Part shown: piece by piece, positions 48,105 through 57,318 of the stretch
Position numbering within the stretch: position 1 is the stretch's first letter
Layout of the letters: every line of letters begins with the position of its first letter
Source: Hyphomicrobium sp. 99
GTDB lineage: Bacteria; Pseudomonadota; Alphaproteobacteria; Rhizobiales; Hyphomicrobiaceae
DNA length: 64,000 nucleotides
Assembly: GCF_000384335.2 (NCBI RefSeq)
Contig: NZ_KQ031382.1
Location: forward strand, 3,235,545 to 3,299,544
Reading direction: 5' to 3'
The notes under the pieces: generated by a model
Databases searched by the model: none
What the model saw: the letters and a program-made list of their open reading frames with translations, nothing else
Told to the model about the DNA's origin: nothing
Made by a program: the position numbers and the translations under genes

Positions 48105-48132
48105 GTCAAACCACACGGCTTTGTGATTTGAC
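48105..48132. promoter_or_regulatory. 11-bp inverted repeat after the kinase gene
   Basis: GTCAAACCACA and TGTGATTTGAC form a dyad with one mismatch around CGGCTT. It lies between convergent genes (kinase and proC), so it may act as a transcript-end hairpin. There is no U tract. The rest of the 48063-48323 gap shows nothing. Confidence 0.35.
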
Positions 48133-48323
48133 CGTTATGTTATGAAGTTACAATTTGGGGGACATCGGAACCGGGGGCCAAACCCGTCGACTTCGGCAAG
48201 GTGTCCTCCAAGCCTGCAGTCACCGGTACCGAACTTCCCGATCGCCGGGGCCGCCACAGCCCATTCGGGAAGCCACGCTTGTAGCCGCGAACTGAGATCG
48301 AGACCGAAAAATCCCAGCCCCGA

Positions 48324-49154
48324 TCAACGTCCCAGTTCGCGGCCACGTTTTTGCGCGGCTAACACAGCTTCTCTCATGAGTTCCTTGAGACCGCTCCCCT
48401 CGCGCATCAGCACCGCGAGCGCCGCAGCCGTGGTGCCGCCGGGCGACGTCACGTTGCGCCTCAGCGTTTCAGGATCGGTTTGCGATTGATTGAGGAGTTC
48501 GCCCGAACCTGAGACGGTTGCGCGCGCCAGCTTCTTCGCCGTCGCCTCATCGAGACCCGCCGCGACACCCGCCTCCGCGAGAGCTTCTGCCAGAAGGAAA
48601 ACGTAAGCCGGCCCCGAGCCCGAGACGGCCGTTACCGCATCGATGAGACTTTCATCATCGACCCAAACGACCTCGCCGACCGCTCCGAGCAGGCTCTCAC
48701 AAGCCTCCCTTTGCGCCGCCGTCGCATGAGCGTTGGCGACGACACCCGTGATGCCGCGACCGATGGCGGCCGGGGTATTCGGCATGGCGCGAATAACAGC
48801 GGTGCCCGGGGGCAAATGGCGTTCGAAACTCGCGAGCGTCTTACCCGCTGCGATGGATATGACCACGGTCTCAGGGCCTGAGACTTTCGCGAGCGCCGGA
48901 AAAACGTCGTCCATCACCTGCGGCTTTACCGCGACGACGATAACCGCAGGCGCACGATCGAGCGGGCTCAGATTGCCCGCCACCGCCTTGATGCCGTGTC
49001 GGTTTGCAAGATCGAGAGCCGCGCCCGAGAGATTAGGCTCTTGGATGATGATACTCGCTGGATCGAGACCTCGTTCGATCCAGCCTTCCAGTAGGCTAGC
49101 GCCCATCTTCCCGGCGCCCGCAAGCACCACCGGACCATTCAATTTCAACGACAT
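48324..49154 (-). CDS. proC: Pyrroline-5-carboxylate reductase
   Basis: 276 residues. The NAD(P)-binding start is VVLAGAGKMGASLLEGWIE, with VVAVKPQVMDDV, MPNTPAAIGRGITG and the C-terminal signature ATVSGSGELLNQS, then VTSPGGTTAAALAVL. It performs the last step of proline synthesis. GAGGAAACCCCAGA precedes the ATG. The YbjN-like gene lies just upstream (48 bases) in the same direction, so they probably form one operon. Confidence 0.95.
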   Translation of the reverse strand: MSLKLNGPVVLAGAGKMGASLLEGWIERGLDPASIIIQEPNLSGAALDLANRHGIKAVAGNLSPLDRAPAVIVVAVKPQVMDDVFPALAKVSGPETVVISIAAGKTLASFERHLPPGTAVIRAMPNTPAAIGRGITGVVANAHATAAQREACESLLGAVGEVVWVDDESLIDAVTAVSGSGPAYVFLLAEALAEAGVAAGLDEATAKKLARATVSGSGELLNQSQTDPETLRRNVTSPGGTTAAALAVLMREGSGLKELMREAVLAAQKRGRELGR

Positions 49155-49202
49155 TCTGGGGTTTCCTCGGCGAAGAACGCCGAACCCGTAACGGCGTCCG
49201 GC

Positions 49203-49700
49203 TTAAGCCTGACCCTGCGTCTCGAACATCGTCGAAACCAGGGCTTCTTTGCTCTCCTTACCCGCCCAAACCACGAACTGGAAGGCTTGATAGTAGCGCT
49301 CGCAGCCTTCGAGAGCCGCCTTCAGCATCGCCTCGCACTGCCGGACCGTCGCAACGGTGCCGTTGAGCAGAAGCGCGTGACGGAACATCACGAGGCCTTC
49401 CTGCGTCCAGAGATCGAAGTGACCGAGCCAAAGCTGCTCGTTGATCTGCGCGATCAGGCGATACATTTCCGTCAATCGGTTCGAGGGAACGCGGAAATCG
49501 AACGCACAAGCGAGATGCAAGGCTTCGAGGTCGTCCCGCCAGTTGATCGAAATGTGGTAATCAGCCCACGTCCCGGCGACGATGAGCGTCAGCTCCTCAT
49601 CGCTCGCCCGTTCGCACGGCCAGTCGTGGCTCTGCGCAAGCTGTTCGATGAGATCGATCGGATTGAGAACGCGGTCAGAACCCTGTTCCGCAACTGCCAT
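49203..49700 (-). CDS. YbjN-domain protein
   Basis: 165 residues from ATG 49700 with GGAG upstream; the frame continues to 49769 without support. Core: DWPCERASDEELTLIVAGTW, LACAFDFRVPSNRLTEMYRL, QINEQLWLGHFDLWTQEG and EAMLKAALEGCERYYQAFQF. YbjN proteins have a type III-secretion-chaperone-like fold and unclear roles in stress and motility. Next to proC and ubiK as in other Hyphomicrobiales. Confidence 0.88.
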   Translation of the reverse strand: MAVAEQGSDRVLNPIDLIEQLAQSHDWPCERASDEELTLIVAGTWADYHISINWRDDLEALHLACAFDFRVPSNRLTEMYRLIAQINEQLWLGHFDLWTQEGLVMFRHALLLNGTVATVRQCEAMLKAALEGCERYYQAFQFVVWAGKESKEALVSTMFETQGQA

Positions 49701-49891
49701 TGATGTCGTTCTCCAAGTCTGCCGCGCGCCGGGATGGCCTAACGAACGACGCAAAACACTCAAATTCAAATGCGCCGCTTAGTGCTGCGCCGGACAAAAC
49801 CAGACGCCCATACGAGTCGCAAGCTGACCCGACCGGCGCGCAAACCTTGTCCACGATCAAAGTGGCAAAGCCCGGGCGCGCCGGGGTCTAG

Positions 49892-49929
49892 AAGGCGGTT
49901 CACCAACGTTTGCTGGTGAAAAGCCGCTT
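49892..49929 (-). terminator. Hairpin after ubiK
   Basis: AAGGCGG-TTCACCA pairs with TGGTGAA-AA-GCCGCTT, a long stem with one small bulge, 28 bases past the ubiK stop. The U tract is poor. The 49701-49956 gap otherwise holds nothing recognisable. Confidence 0.5.
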
Positions 49930-49956
49930 AAGCTGTGGATGCTTTGAACGCACGCT

Positions 49957-50235
49957 TCAAACCGTCGAGGTGCCTTGCAGCGAGAGCTGCGCGACCTGCG
50001 CCTCGAGCACTGCAACGCGCGCCGCCAGCGCTTCGTTCTCCTGACGCGCTTTTTGCGCCATCTCGCGCACCGCTTCGAAGTCTTCGCGCGTCACGACATT
50101 CATTTCCCGCAGGAACTTCTCGGCCTGGCCGCGAAAGATCGCCTCCGTCTCTTTTTTGAGGCCGTCGGCCGCCCCGGCGGCTTCCGTCATGAGCTTGGCA
50201 AAGTCGTCGAAGAGTCTGTTCGTCGTCTGGGTCAT
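49957..50235 (-). CDS. ubiK: UbiK-type accessory factor (BMFP domain)
   Basis: 92 residues: NRLFDDFAKLMTEAAGAADG, then EKFLREMNVVTREDFEAVRE, and a C-terminal coiled coil with ALAARVAVLEAQVAQL. This is the BMFP family, in which UbiK helps ubiquinone synthesis under oxygen and forms trimers. It is divergent from lgt with 208 bases between. Confidence 0.9.
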   Translation of the reverse strand: MTQTTNRLFDDFAKLMTEAAGAADGLKKETEAIFRGQAEKFLREMNVVTREDFEAVREMAQKARQENEALAARVAVLEAQVAQLSLQGTSTV

Positions 50236-50443
50236 TGGGGGTCTCGGAATTGAGGGTGTTCACAAGTTATGGCGATTGCAGCCCAGGGCCGCAAGCTCAA
50301 GGCCGCTCGCGCGCCCCGAAGAGCCGGTCGCGGGCCAAACGATGCCCGCTTGACTTTGCTCAGGGGTTCCCAAACAACGCTTCGCAGTCAGGCTTTCTCA
50401 GGGCCTTGATACGGCCAATTGCCGAACCTCGCTCGGAGCGCCG

Positions 50444-51283
50444 ATGACACCTCTCGCCCTTCTGACCTACCCCAATATCGACCCCATCGCGATCGAGTTC
50501 GGCCCCATATCGGTCAAGTGGTACGGCCTCGCCTACATGTCCGGGCTTCTGCTCGGCTGGCTGTATGTCCGTCGCCTGATCTCGACGCCGAAGCTCTGGC
50601 GGGGAGACAAGGCCCCGATGACGCTGGAGCGCGTGGACGACCTTCTGCTCTTTATGACGGCAGCCGTCATCATCGGCGGCCGCCTCGGGCAGGTTCTGCT
50701 CTACGACCCCGACTTCTACTTTGCGAACCCGGGAGAGATCCTCAAAGTCTGGAAAGGCGGGATGAGCTTCCATGGCGCGCTCATCGCATCCGCGCTGCTG
50801 ATCCTGCTCTTCGCCCGCGTCTATAAGGTCAACGCACGCTCGGTCATGGACCTCTGCTGTGCCGCCGTACCGATCGGCATCTTCTTCGGCCGCGTCGCCA
50901 ATTTCATCAACTCGGAGCATTGGGGCCGCGTGACCGACGCCTATGTCGGCATGGTCTTTCCGAATGGCGGAGAAAACCCGCGCCATCCGAGCCAACTCTA
51001 TGAAGCTCTGCTCGAAGGCCTCGTGATGTTCATCATCATAAGGTTCGCAACCCATCATCTGTTTGCGTTGAAGCGTCCGGGCCTGACGACCGGCATCTGG
51101 CTCGTCTGGTACGCGATCGCCCGCGGCATCTGCGAGTTCTTCCGCGAACCCGAACCCGATCACATCTTGAACATCGGTCCCTTTACCGCGGGACAAGTCT
51201 ATTGCCTGCCCATGCTGTTGCTCGGCATCTATATGATCTGGACTGCGAACCGGAACAACGCTGCCGGAAAGGCCGTCGTGTGA
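50444..51283 (+). CDS. lgt: Prolipoprotein diacylglyceryl transferase
   Basis: 279 residues with about seven membrane helices. The Lgt signature appears as FGRVANFINSEHWGRVTD (about residues 147-164), and NPRHPSQLYEALLEG (about 178-192) and ISIKWYGL-like VKWYGLAYMSG near the N-terminus. It moves diacylglycerol from phosphatidylglycerol to the lipobox cysteine of lipoproteins in the inner membrane. The stop overlaps the next gene's GTG by four bases. Confidence 0.94.
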   Translation: MTPLALLTYPNIDPIAIEFGPISVKWYGLAYMSGLLLGWLYVRRLISTPKLWRGDKAPMTLERVDDLLLFMTAAVIIGGRLGQVLLYDPDFYFANPGEILKVWKGGMSFHGALIASALLILLFARVYKVNARSVMDLCCAAVPIGIFFGRVANFINSEHWGRVTDAYVGMVFPNGGENPRHPSQLYEALLEGLVMFIIIRFATHHLFALKRPGLTTGIWLVWYAIARGICEFFREPEPDHILNIGPFTAGQVYCLPMLLLGIYMIWTANRNNAAGKAVV

Positions 51284-52419
51284 CCGTAGAAACTGGATTG
51301 CGTCGCGATACGCCGCTGTCCCGGCGGATCAAGGAGAGAATCCGCCGCGACGGGCCGATGACGGTCCAGACCTACATGTCGATCTGCCTTTGGGACCCGG
51401 ACTACGGCTACTACCGGACGCGGCCGGTGTTCGGCGCCGCCGGCGACTTCATCACCGCAGCCGATATCAGCCAGGTTTTCGGCGAACTGATCGGCGTGTG
51501 GGCGGGCGTCGTCTGGCAGGGCGTGCTCGGCGCACCCAATCCCGTCACGCTTGTGGAATACGGCCCCGGACGCGGCACGATGATGCGCGACGTGCTCCGC
51601 GCCGCACGCATAGTTCCGGGTTTTGCAAATGTCGTGCGTGTCCATCTGGTGGAAGGCAGCGACGCCCTCGCCGAAATCCAAAGCGCAACACTCACAGACT
51701 TCCAAAGCGCGCTGAGCTGGGGGCGCGAACTCGATGAATTCAATCCGCCCGCCATCATCTTCGCCAATGAATTCCTCGATGCCTGGCCCGTCGCGCAGTG
51801 GGTCAAGACGGCTTCCGGCTGGCACATCCGTGGTGTCACGCTCGATGCAATGGGCGAACTGCAATTCGCGGGCATCGACAGAAACTGCCCGCACGAAGCG
51901 TTCGAAGCACTTCTGCCGAATGCGCCGCCAGGAACGGTCATCGAGTCCCAGCGCCTCGACCAGCTCGCGGAAGCCCTGAAAGCCCTCGCCGAGCGCGGCC
52001 CCGTCGCATTTCTGACGATCGATTACGGTCACACGACACCCGCAGCAGGCGACACGCTGCAGGCCGTCCGCGAACACAAGTATGAATCGCCTCTGACCTC
52101 GCCCGGCGAAGCCGACCTAACGGTTCACGTCAATTTCTATGATCTGGCCTCCACGCTGCACCGCGCGGGCTTCGTTCTTGATGGTCCCGTCACCCAGGCG
52201 GAATTTCTCGGCGCCCTCGGCATCGTCGAAAGGGCATCGCGCTTGATGTCGGCAAACCCAGCGCGCGCCGGTGAAATCGAGATGGGCGTCGCGCGGCTCT
52301 TGGCGCCGAATGGAATGGGCTCGCGTTTCAAGGTTCTCGCCGCCCGTTCGCCCGGCTTGCCCTCGCTCCCGGGTTTCAGCGCCGCCCGCGTGACGAGCGA
52401 TGCGCCCGGATCGATGTGA
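51280..52419 (+). CDS. SAM-dependent methyltransferase of the MidA/NDUFAF7 family
   Basis: 379 residues from GTG 51280, which overlaps the lgt stop (GTGA). The N-terminal MSICLWDPDYGYYRTRPVFG, then AGDFITAADISQVFGELIGV and VEYGPGRGTMMRDVL are the signature of this COG1565 family. NDUFAF7, the mitochondrial member, methylates an arginine of complex I subunit NDUFS2. The bacterial target is not established. Fixed order lgt-midA-pgeF points to one operon. Confidence 0.88.
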   Translation: MTVETGLRRDTPLSRRIKERIRRDGPMTVQTYMSICLWDPDYGYYRTRPVFGAAGDFITAADISQVFGELIGVWAGVVWQGVLGAPNPVTLVEYGPGRGTMMRDVLRAARIVPGFANVVRVHLVEGSDALAEIQSATLTDFQSALSWGRELDEFNPPAIIFANEFLDAWPVAQWVKTASGWHIRGVTLDAMGELQFAGIDRNCPHEAFEALLPNAPPGTVIESQRLDQLAEALKALAERGPVAFLTIDYGHTTPAAGDTLQAVREHKYESPLTSPGEADLTVHVNFYDLASTLHRAGFVLDGPVTQAEFLGALGIVERASRLMSANPARAGEIEMGVARLLAPNGMGSRFKVLAARSPGLPSLPGFSAARVTSDAPGSM

Positions 52420-52444
52420 TCAACGTAATGAAGGTCAGCGCAGA

Positions 52445-53233
52445 ATGACGCTCAAACCGATCGAAGCGCGAACCCTGCACGCGGTCGCCGGCATTCGTCA
52501 CGGATTTTTCACACGCGCAGGCGGCGTCTCAACCGGCCTCTACGAGAGCCTCAACTGCGGCATCGGCTCGAACGATGATAAAGCGCTCGTTCTTGAGAAC
52601 CGTCGGCGCATCGGATTGCACCTCTGCGGCAACGAATTGAAATTCGGTTCTGGCGTCGTCACGCTCTATCAGGAGCATGGCACGACCGCATTCGAAGTCA
52701 CGGAGGCGCCATCGCGCGACGCCCTTCCCCACGCCGACGCCGTCGTCTCGAGAACGCCAGGGCTCGTCATCGGCGTGCTGACAGCCGATTGCACCCCCGT
52801 TCTCCTCGCCGACGGTGAGGCCGGCGTCGTCGCCGCCGCCCATGCAGGCTGGCGCGGCGCGCTCAACGGAATCGTCGATAGCGCCGTTCGCGAAATGGAG
52901 CGGCTTGGTGCTCGACGTGAGCGCATCGCGGCAGCGGTCGGCCCCTGCATCGGTCAGGCAGCCTACGAGGTCGGGCCCGAATTCGAAGCCGCCTTCCTGT
53001 CGCGCGATCCGGCATACGCCCGCTTCTTCAAGCGAACCGCCGATAATGCCAGGCCGCATTTCGATCTTTCGGGATTTGTTATGAGCCGGCTTGCATATGC
53101 GGGCGTTAGTAATACCGAGAACCTATCGCTCTGCACCTGTGAGAACGAATCGCTTTTCTTCAGCTACCGGCGTAAAACTCGTCGCGGGGAAGCGGATTAC
53201 GGCCGACAAATCTCTGCCATCGTCGTGACGTAA
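52445..53233 (+). CDS. pgeF: Peptidoglycan editing factor PgeF (DUF152/YfiH)
   Basis: 262 residues. The N-terminal GIRHGFFTRAGGVSTGLYES, the metal site AAAHAGWRGALNGI (about residue 133), VGPCIGQAAYEVG and CTCENESLFFSYRR identify the family. In Escherichia coli it removes wrongly incorporated amino acids from peptidoglycan precursors; members also have laccase- or purine-phosphorylase-like activities. ATG 52445 lies 25 bases past the preceding stop. Confidence 0.92.
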   Translation: MTLKPIEARTLHAVAGIRHGFFTRAGGVSTGLYESLNCGIGSNDDKALVLENRRRIGLHLCGNELKFGSGVVTLYQEHGTTAFEVTEAPSRDALPHADAVVSRTPGLVIGVLTADCTPVLLADGEAGVVAAAHAGWRGALNGIVDSAVREMERLGARRERIAAAVGPCIGQAAYEVGPEFEAAFLSRDPAYARFFKRTADNARPHFDLSGFVMSRLAYAGVSNTENLSLCTCENESLFFSYRRKTRRGEADYGRQISAIVVT

Positions 53234-53437
53234 GTGCACAATCCACAGCCAATGCCGAGGCAACACCTACGTTTACACGACCTGACAACAGTTTCGCCGG
53301 GCTGCCATCTGGACGGGCAGTCAAAGGCTGATCTAGAGGGATAAGGTCAGTTCCGGTAGTTTTCAGGGGAGTTCAGGCCGCGGGAGTAGCGTTTTCCGGC
53401 CGCCGGGAAGTCGCGGTTGGATAAGGGGGGACGTCCA

Positions 53438-54505
53438 TTGACGACCTTTTGGTTTGCACGTGCGCGTGAGCGCAGAACGCGTCTACGGATGATCGGGCCG
53501 GTGCTTTTGGCCGCCGTCGCCACGATGGGACTAGGCGGCTGCGAGTCGGCGTCGAACATCTTGAGCGGTGGCGGCAACGCACCCCAAGCTTCGCTCACCC
53601 TTCCGCCGGCAACACCGGTCGCCGCACAGACGGCGAAAATTCAGATCGCGCCAGTCATCGGCTCGCCTGATAACGTGGCTCGCGATCTGCAATCGCAGCT
53701 CGCCTCGTCGATCGGCCGTGACGGTATTCAGGTTGCAACCGCAAACAACGCGACGGGCGAATACGTCGTGCGTGGCTACATCGTAGCGGCCCGCGAAAAG
53801 ACGAAGGCCAAGATCTCCTACATCTGGGATATTACGGATCAGGCCGGAAAGCGCGTCCATCGCATCACGGGCGAAGAAATGATCGGCGGGGCCGGTAAAG
53901 ACCCCTGGGCCTCAGTCACGCCGCCCGTCGTGCAAAGCATTGCCGATAAGACCTCGAAACAGATCGCAAGCTGGTTGGCGACGAGCGCAAGCGTTCCCGT
54001 CGCAGCCAATACCCCTGCAACGCCCGGTGCACCTTCGACCGTTGTCGCCTCGAATAACGCAGGCCCGGCGCCGAGCCCGTCCTATCCGACGGCGTCCAAC
54101 GCACCGCCGCTCGCACCGACGACCGGCAGCATCTCGACATCGGGACCGATCACGGCGATCGTGCCGATGGTGACGGGCGCGCCCGGCGACGGCAGCTCCA
54201 CGCTGACGACGGCCATCCAGCGCGAGCTGACCAAGAGTGGCTTGGCTCTCTCGAGTGTACCGAATGCCCAGGCCTACAAAGTCGAAGGCAAAGTCGCGAT
54301 GGGCCAGAGCAAGGACGGCAAGCAGCCGATCCAGATCGACTGGAACGTCATCGACCCCACCGGCAAGAAGCTCGGCACTGTGTCGCAGAAGAACGAAGTA
54401 CCGCAGGGCTCGCTCGACGGCTCTTGGGGCAAGACCGCCGACGCGGCCGCAGCGGCTGCCGCACAAGGAATTATCAAGCTTTTACCGGCGAAGAGCACAG
54501 ATTAA
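53438..54505 (+). CDS. Putative lipoprotein with two similar domains
   Basis: 355 residues from TTG 53438, chosen for GGGGGGACG just before it; ATG 53489 and TTG 53417 are alternatives. The signal ends at the lipobox GLGGC. The mature part has two related stretches: IQIAPVIGSPDNVARDLQSQ with YVVRGYIVAAREKTKAKISY, and ITAIVPMVTGAPGDGSSTLT with YKVEGKVAMGQSKDGKQPIQ. A Pro/Ala/Thr-rich linker lies between. Both resemble periplasmic lipoproteins that bind lipid or peptidoglycan, but no family is recognised. Lgt, encoded 3 kb upstream, would modify it. Confidence 0.75.
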   Translation: MTTFWFARARERRTRLRMIGPVLLAAVATMGLGGCESASNILSGGGNAPQASLTLPPATPVAAQTAKIQIAPVIGSPDNVARDLQSQLASSIGRDGIQVATANNATGEYVVRGYIVAAREKTKAKISYIWDITDQAGKRVHRITGEEMIGGAGKDPWASVTPPVVQSIADKTSKQIASWLATSASVPVAANTPATPGAPSTVVASNNAGPAPSPSYPTASNAPPLAPTTGSISTSGPITAIVPMVTGAPGDGSSTLTTAIQRELTKSGLALSSVPNAQAYKVEGKVAMGQSKDGKQPIQIDWNVIDPTGKKLGTVSQKNEVPQGSLDGSWGKTADAAAAAAAQGIIKLLPAKSTD

Positions 54506-54552
54506 GTAAACTGTGCGCGATATCACCCTAAAGCATCGTAACGATGACAACA

Positions 54553-54585
54553 TTGGGCCCGGACAGTTGAACTGTCCGGGCCCAA
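54553..54585. terminator. Very stable hairpin between lipoprotein gene and prs
   Basis: TTGGGCCCGGACAGTT is a perfect complement of AACTGTCCGGGCCCAA. The loop is effectively TTGAA. It lies 48 bases after the lipoprotein gene. There is no long U tract, yet the stem is one of the strongest in the window. Confidence 0.6.
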
Positions 54586-54625
54586 TTGCTACAAGCCCGC
54601 GCTTAAACGAGACTTTGGAGCGCAA

Positions 54626-55618
54626 ATGCCTTTTGATGCCAAGGTTGACGCTCGAAGTTTGGATGGCCGGGGAAAGCTGGGCGTGAAGATTGTCGCGGGA
54701 AACAGTAACCGGCCGCTTGCCGACGCTATCTGTTCTTATCTGAAGCTTCCTATGGCCAAAGGCCAAGTGAAGCGTTTTGCGGACATGGAGATCTTCGTCG
54801 AGATCCAGGAGAATGTCCGCGGCCAGGATGTCTTCGTCATCCAGTCGACGTCGTTCCCCGCGAACGACAACCTCATGGAATTGCTGATCCTGCTTGACGC
54901 GCTGAAACGTTCGTCAGCGCGCCGGATCACCGCCGTCATTCCCTACTTCGGCTACGCCCGGCAGGATCGCAAGCCCGGCCCGCGAACGCCCATCTCCGCG
55001 AAGCTCGTCGCCAACCTCATCGAGCGCGCGGGCGCCGACCGCGTTCTGACGCTCGACCTGCACGCCGGACAGATCCAGGGCTTCTTCGACATCCCGACCG
55101 ACAACCTCTTCGCCGCGCCCGTCATGACGCGCGATATCGAAGAGCACTACGGCAGCACTGACGACATCGTCGTCGTCTCGCCGGACGTCGGCGGCGTCGT
55201 CCGCGCCCGTGCTCTCGCAAAGCGCATCGGAGCACCAATCGCGATTTGCGATAAGCGCCGCGAACGTCCAGGCGAAAGCGAAGTGATGAACGTCATCGGC
55301 GAAGTCGACGGCAAGCGCTGCGTTCTCATCGACGACATCATCGATTCAGGCGGAACGCTCGTCAACGCGGCCGAGGCCTTGCTCAAGAACGGCGCGACGG
55401 AAGTATCGGCTTACATCTCGCACGCCGTGCTCTCGGGCGGCGCCGTCAGCCGCATCCAGAATTCGCGACTGAAATCGCTCGTCATCACCGACTCGATCCT
55501 TCCGACCGAGGCCGTCAGGGCAGCGAAGAATATCCGGGTGATCTCGATCGCGCCGCTGATCGGCGAAGCGATCCTGAGAACGAGCCGCGAAGAAAGCGTC
55601 TCGAGCCTCTTTTACTGA
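54626..55618 (+). CDS. prs: Ribose-phosphate pyrophosphokinase
   Basis: 330 residues. Motifs: [56 protein letters not shown] (about 110-129), [14 protein letters not shown] and the PRPP-binding loop [13 protein letters not shown] (about 234-246). It makes PRPP from ribose 5-phosphate and ATP for nucleotide, histidine and tryptophan synthesis. TTTGGAGCGCAA precedes the ATG. Single-gene unit. Confidence 0.96.
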   Translation: MPFDAKVDARSLDGRGKLGVKIVAGNSNRPLADAICSYLKLPMAKGQVKRFADMEIFVEIQENVRGQDVFVIQSTSFPANDNLMELLILLDALKRSSARRITAVIPYFGYARQDRKPGPRTPISAKLVANLIERAGADRVLTLDLHAGQIQGFFDIPTDNLFAAPVMTRDIEEHYGSTDDIVVVSPDVGGVVRARALAKRIGAPIAICDKRRERPGESEVMNVIGEVDGKRCVLIDDIIDSGGTLVNAAEALLKNGATEVSAYISHAVLSGGAVSRIQNSRLKSLVITDSILPTEAVRAAKNIRVISIAPLIGEAILRTSREESVSSLFY

Positions 55619-55630
55619 CACCTGTCAGAG

Positions 55631-55654
55631 GGCGCGCGGACGTCGCTGCGCGCC
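55631..55654. terminator. Hairpin after prs
   Basis: GGCGCGC pairs with GCGCGCC around a ten-base loop, 12 bases after the prs stop and before the convergent Fur-family gene. No U tract. Confidence 0.45.
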
Positions 55655-55672
55655 ATCGCAAAACCCAGAGTA

Positions 55673-56098
55673 TCAGCCGTTGCGCTCGGCCCGGGTTCCG
55701 GCCGTGCAGTCGCCGCAGCGGCCGCGAATCTCCATCGTCATCGACCGCACCTTGAAATCGTTCTTCCCGGCCCAGGCCTGCAGGCTTTTGACGGCCGCCG
55801 GATTGTCGAATTCCTTAACGGCGCCGCAGGAATCGCAAATGGCGAACACAGCCTTTCCGTGATGGTGCGGATGATCGCACGCGACGAAGGCGTTAAGGCT
55901 TTCGAGCCGATGGGCGAGGCCATCCTCGATGAGACGCTGTAGGGCCCGGTAAACGGTCGGCGGGGCGCTGACGCCCTTGCCGCGGACCTCCTCGATAAGT
56001 TCATAAGCGCTGACGGGCCGGCCCACACCTCTAAGCGCCTCGACAATGATCTTGTCCTGGTCGGCCGCGCTGCGGCGCTTCGTAGGCTTTTTGGCCAT
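55673..56098 (-). CDS. Fur-family metal regulator, probably Zur
   Basis: 141 residues from ATG 56098 (GGAG upstream). The winged helix has GRPVSAYELIEEV and PPTVYRALQRLIEDGLAHRL; the metal-binding part has ACDHPHHHGKAVFAICDSCG and a C-terminal CGDC pair. The order of motifs matches Zur more than Fur or Irr, because the regulatory histidine cluster is short and the last Cys pair is close to the end. It would repress zinc-uptake genes when zinc is plentiful. No target operon is seen nearby. Confidence 0.8.
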   Translation of the reverse strand: MAKKPTKRRSAADQDKIIVEALRGVGRPVSAYELIEEVRGKGVSAPPTVYRALQRLIEDGLAHRLESLNAFVACDHPHHHGKAVFAICDSCGAVKEFDNPAAVKSLQAWAGKNDFKVRSMTMEIRGRCGDCTAGTRAERNG

Positions 56099-56392
56099 CA
56101 CTCCGGGCATCTCCGTAACCCGCCTTCACGGGGCAATAATTGCTCGCCAGCCAAATCCGGCCCTAATATGCTGATTTTCGCGGCAACTTTCCAGCGGGAC
56201 CGCCCGCTTCCCGTAGCCTTGTATGGGCGCAATCGCCGTGTTTGGGCCGTTGCGCGTATGCCGAACCCCGGGTATACACGCGCAATCTCATGAAGACCTT
56301 CCTGAGACGCCGCCCGGCACCCTTGGAGGCCGGTACGCGGCTATTTGGCTCTTCTGATAGGCAGTTGAGCCACAACACTCGGAGACGATGCC

Positions 56393-57130
56393 ATGTCTGA
56401 GCTCATCACGCTCAAGGCTACGGCGCGCCCGCGTGCCGGCAAGGGGGCCGCACGCCAAGCTCGCCGCGATGGAAATGTGCCTGCCGTCATTTACGGCAAC
56501 CACGAACCCTCGGAACAGATCAACCTCGAATACAACGAGCTCTGGAAGCAGGTCCTTCGTGGCCACTTCACCTCGACGGCTATCGAGCTCGACGTCGAAG
56601 GCAAGAAGCACATCGTGCTTGCCCGCGACGTGCAGGTCGATCCCGTACGCGATACCCCCCTCCACGTCGACTTCCAGCGCGTCGGCAAGGATGGCGTCAT
56701 CCGCGTTTCGATCCCGATGCACTTCGTCAATGAAACACAGTCGCCCGGCCTGAAGCGCGGCGGCGTGCTCAACATCGTGCGTCACGATGTCGAAGTGTAC
56801 TGCCCTTACGACAAGATCCCGCGCTTCTTCGAGATCAACCTCGAAGGCATGGAAATCGGCCGTTCGATCCACATCTCGGAAGTGTCGATGCCGGAAGGCG
56901 TTTCGCCTGTCATCAAGAACCGCGACTTCACGATCGCAACGATCGCAGGCGCGCTCAAGGGTGAAGACGAAGCCGCGACCGCGACCGCTGCCGCTGGTGC
57001 TGCCGCACCGGCCGCCGACGCCAAGGGTGCAGCTCCTGCAGCCGGCGCGAAGGCCGCTCCTGCCGCTGGCGGCAAGGCGGCTCCGGCCGCCAAGGCAGCA
57101 CCCGCTGCCAAGCCCGCAGCCAAGAAGTAA
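56393..57130 (+). CDS. rplY: 50S ribosomal protein bL25 (Ctc type)
   Basis: 245 residues. The N-terminal domain ([35 protein letters not shown]) binds 5S rRNA. The Ctc-type C-terminal domain follows ([18 protein letters not shown] region, then [20 protein letters not shown]). The last 60 residues are an Ala/Pro/Lys-rich repetitive tail. GGAGACGATGCC precedes the ATG. It is followed by hairpins and pth, its usual partner. Confidence 0.95.
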   Translation: MSELITLKATARPRAGKGAARQARRDGNVPAVIYGNHEPSEQINLEYNELWKQVLRGHFTSTAIELDVEGKKHIVLARDVQVDPVRDTPLHVDFQRVGKDGVIRVSIPMHFVNETQSPGLKRGGVLNIVRHDVEVYCPYDKIPRFFEINLEGMEIGRSIHISEVSMPEGVSPVIKNRDFTIATIAGALKGEDEAATATAAAGAAAPAADAKGAAPAAGAKAAPAAGGKAAPAAKAAPAAKPAAKK

Positions 57131-57141
57131 GACAATCACGA

Positions 57142-57169
57142 ACCGGCGCGATCTTCGCATCGCGCCGGT
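57142..57169 (+). terminator. Hairpin after rplY
   Basis: ACCGGCGCGAT pairs perfectly with ATCGCGCCGGT around CTTCGC, 11 bases after the rplY stop, followed by CTCTCTC. It may weaken readthrough into pth or protect the rplY message. Confidence 0.55.
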
Positions 57170-57210
57170 CTCTCTCGGGTCGCGCACCCGCCGCCGAAAG
57201 GCGCGGGTCC

Positions 57211-57239
57211 GGCGGCCGGCTCCCCGCAGGGGAGTCGCC
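57211..57239. repeat. Bulged imperfect palindrome, copy B
   Basis: Outer arm GGCG/CGCC, inner stem CTCCCC-GCA-GGGGAG, with GCCGG unpaired on the left and T on the right. The inner part is almost identical to copy A at 19393-19434. Confidence 0.65.
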
Positions 57240-57269
57240 AAGCGCATTACAAATACCTTCGCGAAGCGC

Positions 57270-57310
57270 GCGCCTTCCGGCCGGCTTGCCGGAGGCAAGT
57301 CGGAAGGCGC
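57270..57310. repeat. Bulged imperfect palindrome, copy C, overlapping the pth ribosome-binding site
   Basis: Outer arm GCGCCTTCCG/CGGAAGGCGC, inner stem CTTGCC-GGA-GGCAAG, with GCCGG unpaired on the left and T on the right. The right outer arm contains GGAAGG, the likely ribosome-binding site of pth, whose ATG is at 57319. Confidence 0.65.
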
Positions 57311-57318
57311 CACCAAAA

